NCBI RefSeq assembly: GCF_022179065.1
Contig: NZ_BPQD01000030.1
Span: forward strand, 1-64,000
Source: Methylobacterium adhaesivum
Lineage (GTDB): Bacteria > Pseudomonadota > Alphaproteobacteria > Rhizobiales > Beijerinckiaceae
Reading direction: 5' to 3'
Length of the DNA: 64,000 nt
In this document: piece after piece, positions 52,557 to 61,676 of the stretch
Position numbering within the stretch: the stretch's first letter is position 1
Layout of the letters: each line of letters opens with the position of its first letter
Position numbers and translations under genes: made by a program
The notes under the pieces: model-generated
The model's input: only the letters and a program-made list of their open reading frames with translations
Told to the model about the DNA's origin: nothing
Databases searched by the model: none

Positions 52557-53321
52557 TCAGGACAGGGGCGGCTGACCGTTCGACGCCGAGAGACCACCGT
52601 CGACGGGCAGGTTCACGCCGGTGACGAAGTGCGCATCCTCGCTCGCCAGGAAGGCGATGACCCCGGAGATGTCGTCGGGCTTCGCCCCGCGCCCCATGGG
52701 GATGCGCTCCTCGAACTTCGCCACGAGCTCGGGCTGATCCTGCATGCCGGCGGTGAAGGGTGTGTAGACGAGGGACGGGTTCACGGCATTCACCCGCACG
52801 CCGTTCTTCGCCTCGTCGAGGGCCACCGCGCGGGTAAAATTCGTCACCGCGCCCTTGGCGGCACAGTAGAAGCTGTGGTTCCAGTCGCCCCCGAGCCCCG
52901 ACACGGACGAGACGTTGACGATGCAGCCGCCGCTCTGCCGCAGGTGGGGGAGGGCGAAGCGAGTCATGTAGAAGACCCCGTAGAGATCCGTCTCGATCAC
53001 CGTCGAGAAATCGGCGATGTCGCCCGCATCGACCGCGCCGAGATGATCCTTGCCGGCGTTGTTGACGAGCACGTCGAGGCGCCCGAACCGGGCGATGGCG
53101 GCCTCGATGAGCCCCCGGCACTGGTCCGCGAGCGACAGGTCGACCACGTGCATCAGGGTATCAGCGGCCTCGATGGTCTCGGCGACCGCGTGCAGTCCGT
53201 CGGCGTTCTTGTCGGCGAGGACGAGACGTGCCCCCTCCCGGCCGAACCGGCGCGCCGCGGCCTCGCCGATTCCGGAAGCGGCGCCGGTCACCAGAATCAC
53301 CTTGTTCGAAAAGCGTCCCAT
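52557..53321 (-). CDS. Short-chain dehydrogenase/reductase
   Basis: 254 residues, classical SDR length. The cofactor motif is TGAASGIG (12-19), structural NNAG is at 87-90, catalytic S139 lies in VSSVSG and the active pair is Y152-C-A-A-K156. The C-terminus VNLPVDGGLSASNGQ is typical of the FabG-like group. GAAGGAAG upstream fixes the start. It reduces or oxidises a hydroxyl/carbonyl group with NAD(P)H; the substrate is unknown. It is the last of three leftward genes with PfpI and a catalase-like protein. Confidence 0.9.
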   Translation of the reverse strand: MGRFSNKVILVTGAASGIGEAAARRFGREGARLVLADKNADGLHAVAETIEAADTLMHVVDLSLADQCRGLIEAAIARFGRLDVLVNNAGKDHLGAVDAGDIADFSTVIETDLYGVFYMTRFALPHLRQSGGCIVNVSSVSGLGGDWNHSFYCAAKGAVTNFTRAVALDEAKNGVRVNAVNPSLVYTPFTAGMQDQPELVAKFEERIPMGRGAKPDDISGVIAFLASEDAHFVTGVNLPVDGGLSASNGQPPLS

Positions 53322-53360
53322 CGTTCTTCCTTCTCTATCGATGACCGTGCCGGAACCGGA

Positions 53361-53930
53361 TCAGACGCTGCGCGCCTGGCCCGGATGGCGGCCCTCGGCG
53401 AATTCCTCGACGATCTTCGCGCAGAAGGCCGGCAGATCCTTCGGGGTGCGGCTGGTGACGAGGCCCTGGTCGGTCGCCACCTCCGCGTCGACCCAGCGGC
53501 CACCGGCATTCTCGATGTCGCGGCGGACCGTCGGATAGGAGGTGAGGGTGCGCCCCTTCACGACATCGGCTTCAACCAGGATCCAGGGGCCGTGGCAGAT
53601 GACGCCGACCGGCTTGCCCTCCGCGAAGAACCCACGGACGAAATCCACGACGTCTTGACTCGCCCGGAGCTTGTCGGCCCCGACGCAGCCCCCCGGGACG
53701 ACGAGGCCGTCGAAATCCGATGCCGAGACGTCCGCGATGGCCCGGTCCACCGCGTGGCGCCCGGCCGGGTCAAGGTCGTTGTTCACCGCCTCTGCTTCAC
53801 CGGCCTCGAGGCCGATCACGGTGACGCTGGCACCGGCCGCGACCAGGGCCGCCTTCGGCTCGGTGAATTCCGGCTCCTCCGTTCCGCGCGGCGCGATGAG
53901 GATGGCGATCTTTCGGCCTTGCAGGCTCAT
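53361..53930 (-). CDS. DJ-1/PfpI-family protein (YhbO/YfkM-like)
   Basis: 189 residues. It has the family's nucleophile-elbow cysteine C112-H113 in GVICHGPWIL and the acidic residues near E18-E21 in GTEEPEF that activate it. The last 60 residues (RTLTSYPTVRRDIENAGGRWVD) match the stress-protein subgroup acting as glyoxalase III or deglycase-like enzymes. AAGGGAG upstream of ATG 53930 supports the start. It sits 39 bases before the SDR and 88 bases after the catalase-like gene, suggesting a stress-response operon. Confidence 0.9.
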   Translation of the reverse strand: MSLQGRKIAILIAPRGTEEPEFTEPKAALVAAGASVTVIGLEAGEAEAVNNDLDPAGRHAVDRAIADVSASDFDGLVVPGGCVGADKLRASQDVVDFVRGFFAEGKPVGVICHGPWILVEADVVKGRTLTSYPTVRRDIENAGGRWVDAEVATDQGLVTSRTPKDLPAFCAKIVEEFAEGRHPGQARSV

Positions 53931-54018
53931 GAGCTGACTCCCTTATCAAATATTGTTTCGTGACCGCCGGGGGCTTGTCGAACAGGCCGTCCCTTCTTGT
54001 CGGCGTGATCGAAACTCT

Positions 54019-55101
54019 TCAGGCCGGGATGCGATCGATCCGGGCCGTGTCTTCGGCGGTCACCCCGTTGGCGTGGTGGCGGAACGCGCTCAGCGCCTGG
54101 TAGACCTGCATCCGCGCCCGCATCACCGAGCCGAGGGGCCGATGCGCCGCGAGACTGTGCGCGGGGCGGAATGTCATGACCTCGTCGAAGTACCGCACGC
54201 GTTCAGTCGAATAGGCATCCTGGCGCGGCAGGCGGATCGTCGCCACCGTGCGGTAGGGACTGATCGAGACAGGCCAGTCGACGGACGCATCCTCGATGGG
54301 CTGACGCTCGGCGTCGGCCCAAAGCTGTGCCTTGAGGTCGAACACCACCTCGTTGTCCCGGAAGAACGCCGTCGTGGCGTGGCGGAATCCGTCCGCATCC
54401 TGATGCGGGTCGAGCCGCCACTCCGCCAGGGCGCGCTGCGCCTCCGTGGCCGGCATGGCACCGAGCTTGGCCACGTAATCACCGAATCGCACCGGCGCCT
54501 GGCTGAAATAGCTGTCCGCCAAGGGATGGCTGTAGGGATGGCCGAAGAAGTCGGCGAAGGCGCTCTCGGTGCCGAAGGCGTGCAATGCCCGGTTGAGATT
54601 GCGCATCGTCGCCGACACCGCGCTCTTGACGCCCTCCGGCAGCCCAGTCGACTGACCGATCACCGTCCCGTCCCGCAGGAAGCCCGCAGCGGTTCCGGAC
54701 GGGAACGTCGTCCCGGTAGCGAGAACGAAATCCTGCGTGTCGACGGCGTGCCCGTCCAGCTTCTCGCCCGGCACATCGAACACCTTGATGGACAGGCCCC
54801 GATGGGTGGAGACGCGGTCGCCTAGGGTCTCGCCCGGCCCCTGCGCGAAACGCACGGCGACCGGGTGGGTGCCGGGCGTCGCGAACAGGCCCTGGGCCAG
54901 TTCGGGCGGCAATCCGGAAGCCACCGTCAATTCACCCGTCGCGCAGGCCGAACTCTTGGCGTGGCTCGCGCGCACGGCGTGGCCCTCGCGCGCCTCCACC
55001 GTCTCGGATTGACGCGTCATACCCTTGATGATGCCGTCGATGGTTTCCTGCTCATCGGCCGGAGGCCGTTCGATCTCGGGTGCGTAGCGCAGATAGATCA
55101 T
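54019..55101 (-). CDS. Catalase-family (SrpA-like) heme protein
   Basis: 360 residues from ATG 55101; the open frame to 55338 is non-coding in character. It shows the shortened catalase fold: an active-site-like histidine in RASHAKSSACATGEL (about residue 46), VAVRFAQGPGE, GLSIKVFDVPGEKL, TQDFVLATGTTF, and the conserved end AAHRPLGSVMRARMQVYQALSAFRHHANG. Proteins of this size (about 350 residues) are peroxidase- or monooxygenase-like rather than true catalases. It is the first of three co-directional stress-type genes. Confidence 0.88.
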   Translation of the reverse strand: MIYLRYAPEIERPPADEQETIDGIIKGMTRQSETVEAREGHAVRASHAKSSACATGELTVASGLPPELAQGLFATPGTHPVAVRFAQGPGETLGDRVSTHRGLSIKVFDVPGEKLDGHAVDTQDFVLATGTTFPSGTAAGFLRDGTVIGQSTGLPEGVKSAVSATMRNLNRALHAFGTESAFADFFGHPYSHPLADSYFSQAPVRFGDYVAKLGAMPATEAQRALAEWRLDPHQDADGFRHATTAFFRDNEVVFDLKAQLWADAERQPIEDASVDWPVSISPYRTVATIRLPRQDAYSTERVRYFDEVMTFRPAHSLAAHRPLGSVMRARMQVYQALSAFRHHANGVTAEDTARIDRIPA

Positions 55102-55641
55102 GCTCGTTCTTCCCGCAGGGCGTTCGTCCCGGAAGGTCCCGATCTCCCCCGATGGCCACGCGGTCACGACACAAGCCGGATGGACCTTGTCGCGGGTGCG
55201 GGATGTGGGAGATCGCTCGAGACGGGGGCGGTTCGTCCACGCCGTCGTCACCACAAGCCGCAGAAGCCCGGGGACGTTCCCGCACGCGCGTTCACAGACG
55301 ATTGAGTGACTCGACAACCGGACGCTGCGGAACCGCATCCATGGCGAGAGCCGGCGGCGCGCGGAGGTTCTGCGAGGTACGCCATAGGGCTAACAACGCC
55401 GATCGCGCGTCCGTCCACGGCGACGTCCGCGTTAACGAATGGATCGTCGTCGGCGCATTCCCGTCGAGGCCGATGTCGGGCGTGAGTGATTTCATGGCAG
55501 GACAGCACCGCCATGCGGCGCTCCCGACCTCCTTCAGGTCAATTGCTGCGCAAAAATCCGCAAGTATCCCGGACTTTCGGCAATCGCTCTCAAACTGCGC
55601 TCAGGTCTGGGCGAATACACTGCGCGACAGCCTGCTATGAC

Positions 55642-56745
55642 GTGGATACGAACTTGGCCGCGATCCTCCTCCTCACCGACCTGCCGTCCCGGGGGCGCAA
55701 GCTCGCCGGCCTCCTGGCGGTCTGGGGCGAGCCGGTGATGATCGATCTGCTCGACCCGGCCGAGCCCACGGCCCTGCCCGCGCCGGGGGACGTCGTGGCG
55801 GTGGTGAGCGACGCCTCCCTGTCGCATTCGGCCCAGGTCGCGGGCCTGCGCAGACACCTCGATCGCCTCGGGCCGAACCGGCCGCCGTTCCTCTGCGTGA
55901 TGCACGCGGACACGCCCCGGTCGCGCGCCCAGGCGCAGGCCCTCGGCGCCGACCGCACCTTGAGGGCACAGGATGTGGCCCGATCCCTCGCACGGAGCCT
56001 CGGGCATCTCTTCGCCGGGAGGAAGCCGCTGGACGCCGTCGGGTCCACGACGCTCGGTGCCGCGGCGGCGGATGGCGTCCTCACCCGCCTCTTCGATCTC
56101 GGGCGCGCCGGAACGGCCCCGGATCGCGGTCAGGTCTCGCTCGGCGCGGAGCTCGTGCTCGGCGCCTTGGATAAAACCGACGTCCGGACCTGGCTCGACG
56201 TGGTCTGGCGCTTCGACGACGCAACGCACCAGCATTGCCTCCTCGTCGCCGGCCTGGCGGGCGGCTTCGCGCGAAACCTCGGCCTGCGCGAGGACGATTG
56301 CCGAATCCTGACCCAGGCGGCACTCCTTCACGACCTCGGCAAGTCCCGCATCCCCCTGTCGATCCTGAACAAGCCCGGCCGCCTCGATCACGACGAAACC
56401 GCCGTGATGCTGACCCATCCGTCCATTGGCTACGACATGCTCGTGGGCGGGGATTACCCCGACGCGATGCTCGCCGTCGTGCGCTCGCACCACGAGGCCC
56501 TTGACGGATCCGGATACCCGGACAACCTGCGGGCCGACCGGATTCCCGACCTCGTCCGGTTGGTGACGGTCTGCGACGTGTTCGGTGCCCTGATCGAGCG
56601 GCGCCCCTACAAGAAGGCGCTGGGCGGTGACGAAGCCTACGCGATCCTGAAGGGAATGGCGGGGAAGGTCGATCCCGATCTCGTCCGCGCCTTCCAGCCC
56701 CTCGCCGAGTTGGCCGGGGCGGCGACCTGTTCGATGGCCGCCTGA
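55642..56745 (+). CDS. HD-GYP cyclic-di-GMP phosphodiesterase
   Basis: 367 residues from a GTG at 55642; the ATG at 55486 would add a Ser/Arg-rich, non-homologous leader, so GTG is preferred. The N-terminal part (about 1-125) resembles a receiver fold (LAAILLLTDLPSRGRKLAGLLAVWG) but lacks a phospho-acceptor. The C-terminal HD-GYP domain has H230-D231 in LLHDLGKSRIP, HPSIGYDML and the full H284-E-A-L-D288-G-S-G-Y-P293, so hydrolysis of c-di-GMP is expected. No partner gene is adjacent. It stands between the stress genes and a GGDEF gene. Confidence 0.88.
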   Translation: MDTNLAAILLLTDLPSRGRKLAGLLAVWGEPVMIDLLDPAEPTALPAPGDVVAVVSDASLSHSAQVAGLRRHLDRLGPNRPPFLCVMHADTPRSRAQAQALGADRTLRAQDVARSLARSLGHLFAGRKPLDAVGSTTLGAAAADGVLTRLFDLGRAGTAPDRGQVSLGAELVLGALDKTDVRTWLDVVWRFDDATHQHCLLVAGLAGGFARNLGLREDDCRILTQAALLHDLGKSRIPLSILNKPGRLDHDETAVMLTHPSIGYDMLVGGDYPDAMLAVVRSHHEALDGSGYPDNLRADRIPDLVRLVTVCDVFGALIERRPYKKALGGDEAYAILKGMAGKVDPDLVRAFQPLAELAGAATCSMAA

Positions 56746-56776
56746 GGAGTCGAGCCGTTCCATGGGGGACGTTAGG

Positions 56777-56857
56777 TCAAGGGTCCCATGCCCGCGCGAC
56801 GCCGACCATCAGGATGAGGAGAACCGCGAAGGCGACGTAGGTTCCGAGATCCACCAT
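56777..56857 (-). CDS. 26-residue single-helix membrane peptide
   Basis: ATG 56857 to TGA 56777 encodes MVDLGTYVAFAVLLILMVGV followed by ARAWDP. A GGAGGGGGCGGG purine tract lies directly upstream as a strong ribosome-binding site. One transmembrane helix fills most of the peptide. The size is like KdpF/CydX-type accessory peptides, but no partner operon is adjacent. It is read leftward from the space after the HD-GYP gene. Confidence 0.5.
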   Translation of the reverse strand: MVDLGTYVAFAVLLILMVGVARAWDP

Positions 56858-56993
56858 GACCCGCCCCCTCCGGCCCCGGACCGGCCGCGCCGGGCATCTC
56901 ACCGCGCGACGGAGCGCGCTACTTTGAGATGGATCAAGGATCGCCCCCGAGGCCCGGGCATCATGACCAGCGCAACCCGGACGGGAGAGGGGC

Positions 56994-57203
56994 ATGACAC
57001 CGGTGACACGGACGGACGACGTGACGATGGCACGATCCATCGGGATGCCGAAGGAGGCGGCCGTGCGGCTCGTCCCGAGACCGATCGGCGCGGACATCGT
57101 CGTGGGCGCCGACCGCCCCCGGGACATCGGAAGCCTGATGGCCCTGAGCCTCGCCGTCGCCGCCTCGATCCTGCTGACGGGCCTGCTCTGGATCGTGCTT
57201 TGA
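56994..57203 (+). CDS. Small membrane protein of unknown function
   Basis: 69 residues with a GGGAGAGGGG just upstream of ATG 56994. The N-terminal 45 residues are polar, and the C-terminus is one membrane helix (LMALSLAVAASILLTGLLWIVL). It would be anchored tail-in. No family was recognised. A DNA strand of the neighbourhood also encodes the 26-residue peptide, in the opposite direction. Confidence 0.55.
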   Translation: MTPVTRTDDVTMARSIGMPKEAAVRLVPRPIGADIVVGADRPRDIGSLMALSLAVAASILLTGLLWIVL

Positions 57204-57326
57204 AAGCCCCCGTGGGGCATTCGCGAGGGAGCGCATGTATTCCGCCGCGACGGGGCGCGACCTGCGCCATCGTTCCGACGGATGCGAACCCCGCGGGGCG
57301 GCAGGCGCCTTGAAGGGCCGGGCGGC

Positions 57327-58748
57327 CTACGTCGCCCAGCGATGGGTACCCCGGCCCTCGGCCTTCGCCTGGTACAGGGCTCGGTCGGCCATCCGGTAGA
57401 CCGTGTCGGGATCCTCGCAGTCCGGCGGAGCAAGCGCGATCCCGATGCTGACGCCGATCTCGACCGGATGCCCGTCGACGATCATGGGGGCCTCGACGGC
57501 GCGCGTCAGGTGCCCGGCGAGGAGATCGGGATCATCCGGGCGAAGCGCGCGGGTCTGGATGATCACGAACTCGTCGCCCCCGAGGCGCGCCACCGTATCC
57601 TCGACGCGGACCACGGACCGCAGCCGATCCGCCACGACCCGCAGGACCCCGTCGCCGACGGCATGGCCCAGTGTGTCGTTGACGATCTTGAACCGATCGA
57701 GGTCGAGGCACAGGAGGGCGAACGGCGGCCCGCCACGCCGCACCAGGCCCATCTCCTGGCGGACGCGATCCTCGAACTGCATCCGGTTGCCCAGGCCGGT
57801 GAGCGGATCGTGGCGTGCCAGATGTTCGATGCGCAGTTCGGCAAGTTTCCGGGAGGTGACGTCGAGGGTCAGACCGACGACCCACTCCACCTCCCCCTCG
57901 GCTCCGACCTCGGCGCGACCGATGCAGCTCACCCAGCGCGTCTCACCGGTCGGGAGGGGGATCCGGAAATCGGACACGAAGGTCCCGCGCGTCGCGACGG
58001 CCCTTTCAAGATCGGCCAAAGTCCGAACCGCATCGTCGGGGTGGACCAGGGGCCCCCACTCCCGTTCGGCATCGACCTCCATCTCCCCGTTGCCGAGGCC
58101 ATGGAGACGGACGGTCTCGGCCGACATCAGGACCCGCCCGCTGGCCACGCTGTAGTGCCACGTCCCGGCCTCGGCGGCCTTGAGGGCAAGGTCGAGCAGC
58201 ATCGATTGATCGACGAGACGTTCGTGCATCAGGCGTCGCTCGGTCTCCCGTTCGAGTTCGGAGACGAGGCGGCTGCGCTGGGTCAGCAGGGATTTACCGA
58301 CGGCTTCCGCCCGGATCAGATCCGCCACCGCCCCTTGCATGAGGTGGATCAGCAGGATGATGACGCTGACGACGAGGGCATAGAGCGCCAGGGCCAGGGC
58401 GACGGAACCGTTCGGCGCGAACGCATTGTGCGGAGGAATGAAACAGTACCAGGCCGCAACGCCCGAGAGCGTCGCGCAGACGATGCCGGCATAGATGCCG
58501 CAGAGATAGGCCGAGAGGACGACGGCCGGGAAGAACGTCAGGAAGGGGATGCCCGGTGGAAGATACGGGTCGATCGCGCTCCGCGCGAGGAACGCCACGA
58601 GGAAGGCGGCGATGCCCACCGGAATGGCGAACCGCGGATGTCGATACGGACCGGCCGCGGTGAGGAGCGAAGCCAGCATCGTTCCGGTCCGGCTGGCGAG
58701 GGTGGCCTCGCTCACGGTGGGCGGGCTGGCCATCTCCGTCGTCCTCAT
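57327..58748 (-). CDS. Membrane DUF4118-like, PAS and GGDEF diguanylate cyclase
   Basis: 473 residues from ATG 58748 (58733 is an alternative). Four helices at about 30-130 (AIPVGIAAFLVAFLA, FFPAVVLSAYLCGIYAGIVCATLSGVAAWY, LALALYALVVSVIILLIHLM) resemble the KdpD-type DUF4118 membrane domain. A PAS domain follows (about 165-295, HPDDAVRTL and WVVGLTLDVTSRK), then GGDEF at 390-394 preceded by an RxxD I-site (RVED). Active synthesis of c-di-GMP with product inhibition is expected. There is no EAL domain. The second copy of the dispersed repeat lies 47 bases upstream of the start codon. Confidence 0.9.
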   Translation of the reverse strand: MRTTEMASPPTVSEATLASRTGTMLASLLTAAGPYRHPRFAIPVGIAAFLVAFLARSAIDPYLPPGIPFLTFFPAVVLSAYLCGIYAGIVCATLSGVAAWYCFIPPHNAFAPNGSVALALALYALVVSVIILLIHLMQGAVADLIRAEAVGKSLLTQRSRLVSELERETERRLMHERLVDQSMLLDLALKAAEAGTWHYSVASGRVLMSAETVRLHGLGNGEMEVDAEREWGPLVHPDDAVRTLADLERAVATRGTFVSDFRIPLPTGETRWVSCIGRAEVGAEGEVEWVVGLTLDVTSRKLAELRIEHLARHDPLTGLGNRMQFEDRVRQEMGLVRRGGPPFALLCLDLDRFKIVNDTLGHAVGDGVLRVVADRLRSVVRVEDTVARLGGDEFVIIQTRALRPDDPDLLAGHLTRAVEAPMIVDGHPVEIGVSIGIALAPPDCEDPDTVYRMADRALYQAKAEGRGTHRWAT

Positions 58749-58794
58749 CTCGCTCACTGGGCGGGTGGTCCTCGCTCGCCACCGTGGGGACGCG

Positions 58795-58861
58795 TCTCTC
58801 AACAAAACACCCGCTGCGTTGGCGTCCGCACGGCAAAACCCGGCGGTGATCGGAAATTTCG
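58795..58861. repeat. Dispersed repeat, copy B
   Basis: 67-base element matching 46552-46617 (see copy A) in the same orientation relative to the gene it precedes. It lacks the 10-base inverted repeat present in copy A. It sits in the upstream region of the PAS-GGDEF gene. Confidence 0.5.
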
Positions 58862-58979
58862 GGCGGCAATGTCAATCGGAGGCGCAAGCGACACGATCAC
58901 CTCCGCGTACCGATCCGCCGCCGCCGAACGTATCCGTGCGGTGCCTCGCCGACGACGACTTGTCGCTCTGCAAGCCTCC

Positions 58980-59595
58980 TCACGCGTTCCTCGACGCACG
59001 ACGAGCGATCGGATCTCGCAGTGTCCGCCGGCCTCGGCCAAGAATGCTCGATGACGCGTATTCATTGTCCGCCTCACGTTCCGCGTGGGTGAAGAGCCGT
59101 TTCGGCCGCCACGCTTCGAGATGCGTCACGCACCGTTTGGTCGAACCGTCGACTTCCCTGCTCGAAACGGGGATGAGCCCGACGATCTGGCGCATCTCGA
59201 TGAGGGCGATCGCCAACGCCTGCAGAGTGCTGGGTGACGTTGGTGACCGACCTGACGACATCGATGAGCCGGTCGACGGCGTCACGCACCGGATTGGCGG
59301 TGGCTTCGATCCGGACTTCGCGGCTGCACTTGGCGATACGCTTGTCCCCCGCCGGCTGGTACTTATTCTGGCACAGGCCCTCCCGAGAGCGACGGCGGGC
59401 AGCACCGTTTCGCGCGTCAGAAGCGCCGAAGATCCGAGGATGCTGTCCCGTCACCTCCGCGAGGTCGTCATCCGCGACCGCGAGGACGTTCGCGTTCGCC
59501 GTGATGACCGTACCGGCCCGGTCGGACCCGATCTGCACCGCTGAGGCGTCGAGAGCGTCCCGTTTGGCGGCACGCACAGGGCAACCAGACAACAT
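58980..59595 (-). pseudogene. Remnant of a PAS-containing methyl-accepting chemotaxis protein
   Basis: The leftward frame from 59595 reads AAKRDALDASAVQIGSDRAG, ITANANVLAV, LAEVTGQHPRIF, KRIAK and IEATANPV, which is the PAS domain that opens many alphaproteobacterial chemoreceptors. After VVRSVTNVTQ (about 59230) the frame loses homology, and a different leftward frame continues with IEMRQIVG and SSREVDGSTK, resembling the later linker of such receptors. Most of the signalling domain is missing. Substitutions such as CSREV in place of GGREV also suggest decay. Calling the second segment part of the same gene is tentative. Confidence 0.65.
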
Positions 59596-60050
59596 CCGTT
59601 TATCCCTCGCTCGAAGGTCGCAGAGCCGCCTCGAGGGGGATTTTGAAAGATCACTATGAACGAACTTTCAAGCCGCGCCACAAAACCGATGCAAAACATG
59701 CGAATAAGATGCTACCTTTCCTGTCATCAATGCAAAAATTTATGGCGCCAGCGGAAAAAAGAGACGTTTCGTTGCAAAATCTCGATCTCCATGCAATATG
59801 AACAGCCCCCTTGAGGGTGCAGAATTACTATTTTTGGCTTGGATTTGACATCCGACTCAACCGTCGAGGGAATAACTTCAATATTCGCTCGCCCGGACTT
59901 ACATAAGGCCGCGATGACGGATGCAGCCACGAGAGACCGGAATATCACCTATCGGTGATACGGATCATATCCGTTAAGCTCTTAGAAAGAGGGCTTATGC
60001 CGTAATTTATGTCAGGCCCGGCGTGGGCGCGAAACATTCGGAAGGCTCCG
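59596..60050. other. AT-rich spacer upstream of the PAS-PAS-XRE gene
   Basis: About 450 bases with low GC, especially 59650-59880, and no gene-like frame. The promoter of the downstream regulator is expected near its right end. Nothing else was recognised. Confidence 0.45.
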
Positions 60051-61157
60051 ATGCCGACACGTTCGCTCATGCGTCCGCCCTCTGCGACGGACAAGGCGTC
60101 GGGTGCGCGCGCCTTCTCTTCGCGGCACCTGCTCAAGCTCATCGAAGATACGGGCAAGGTTGGATTCTGGTCCGCCGACCTTCGTTCAGAACGCCTCGAT
60201 GCCTCGCCCGGCCTCTACCGGATCCTTGGGCTCGACCCGGCGTCGGAAATGACATTCGGTGTCGGCATCGACATGATCCATCCCGAGGATCAGGCGACCC
60301 ACGGCGACCAGATCTCGGTGCTTCGTTCGGGCCAGCCGGTTCACCGGGAGTTCCGCATCATCCGGCCGGACCGGACGCAGCGTTGGATCCTTCACCATGC
60401 CGAGGCCCTCATGGGGCCGGACGGAGTTGTGAGCCACGGCATGGGCGTGGTGTTCGACGTTACTAGTCAGCACGACACCCTCAACGCCCTGATGCAGCGT
60501 CACGACCGGCTGAACGCCCTCATCGCCGCCACCGCCACGGTGTTCTGGATCAACAAGGCGAACGGCGAGCCGAGCGAGATGCCCCAGTGGATGGCGCTCA
60601 CGGGTCAAAGCCACACGGAGATGCAGGGCTTCGGCTGGCTGGACGCGGTGCATCCGGAGGATCGCCCCCGCACCCAGGCGGCCTGGGTGACGGCCGTCGA
60701 GCACACGGCGCCTTACAACACCGATTATCGGGTGCTCTGTGCGGATGGCATCTACCGGTGGTTCAACGCACGGGGCGCGCCCGTCCTCAACAAGGACGGC
60801 TCGGTCCGGGAATGGGTCGGCGTCTGCCTGAACGTGCCCGGGCGCAACCGCTACGGCACGTCCGAAGGCGCCCCCCGTCCCCCCGTCTCCCGACATCCGT
60901 CCATAGCCCCACCTCCGGGGGAGGAGCTTCCCACCCCGGGCCAGACCCGCGCGGCGCGCGCCTTCGTCGGCCTGTCGAAGGAGGATCTGGCCCGCCTCGC
61001 GAACGTATCGGTCTCCACCATCAACCGGCTGGAAGACCCAAACTCCCCGATCCGGACACGCAGCGAGACGGCCATCGCCGTGCGCCGCGCCCTGGAGAAG
61101 GCCGGGGTCGAATTCACCTTCGACCACGGGGCCAAGCCGGGGGTCCGGGAAGCCTGA
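60051..61157 (+). CDS. PAS-PAS-XRE transcriptional regulator
   Basis: 368 residues from ATG 60051, fixed by GGAAGG five bases upstream; a start at 60009 is less likely. Two PAS domains are seen: about 25-145 (GKVGFWSADLRSERL, IHPEDQATHGDQ, GVVFDVTSQHD) and about 150-270 (VHPEDRPRTQAAW, YRWFNARGAPVLNKDGS, GVCLNVPGRN). A Pro-rich linker leads to a C-terminal XRE-type helix-turn-helix (about 295-352): ARAFVGLSKEDLARLANVSVSTINRLED. A sensory PAS pair directly fused to an XRE DNA-binding domain at the C-terminus is unusual; most PAS regulators use Fis, LuxR or AraC output. It stands alone, downstream of the chemoreceptor remnant. Confidence 0.85.
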   Translation: MPTRSLMRPPSATDKASGARAFSSRHLLKLIEDTGKVGFWSADLRSERLDASPGLYRILGLDPASEMTFGVGIDMIHPEDQATHGDQISVLRSGQPVHREFRIIRPDRTQRWILHHAEALMGPDGVVSHGMGVVFDVTSQHDTLNALMQRHDRLNALIAATATVFWINKANGEPSEMPQWMALTGQSHTEMQGFGWLDAVHPEDRPRTQAAWVTAVEHTAPYNTDYRVLCADGIYRWFNARGAPVLNKDGSVREWVGVCLNVPGRNRYGTSEGAPRPPVSRHPSIAPPPGEELPTPGQTRAARAFVGLSKEDLARLANVSVSTINRLEDPNSPIRTRSETAIAVRRALEKAGVEFTFDHGAKPGVREA

Positions 61158-61676
61158 GGATCCGTCGCTCCACGATCCCGGCGTTCGACCACGCCGTTTC
61201 CCCGAGGTGCCGGATTTCCGAGAACGCGGATCGGGAGCAATAACCTAGGGTGATCGGCGTCGTGGTGGTCGCCATCATGCGGCCCGGCGAAGACGTGAAC
61301 ATCGATGCCTTGCGGATTGGTGGCAAGGCCATCGCGTGCGACGCGAAGGCCACCGAGGCCAGGCGGAGCAGGACCGCAAGACCGGCCGGCGCGTCTTCGC
61401 CAACGCCGTCGGCATCGACTCTTATTTCGGCTAGGACGACACGCCCCCGCGCCCGAGATGCGCGGGGACCTCGACTGCGGCGACACCGTCGTGAAGATGA
61501 AGATCGGCGCCCCCATGTCGAACCTCATCAGGGGCGTGCACGCACGCGCCGCGTAAGCGCGCAGGTTGTCGGGCAAACGACACGACTGCCTGTACTGACG
61601 AGCGATCGGGCACACGTTCGGTCGGCCAGGAACCGGGCCACCCGCGCAACGCATGACGAAAATCACGGAGGTACGA
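61158..61676. other. Stretch with no intact gene
   Basis: About 520 bases between the regulator and the IS element. Frames on both strands are short or of unusual composition. A rightward fragment around 61380-61430 (TGRRVFANAVGIDSYFG then stop) looks protein-like but matches nothing I recognise, so this may be the worn end of an older gene. No hairpin was found. Confidence 0.4.
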
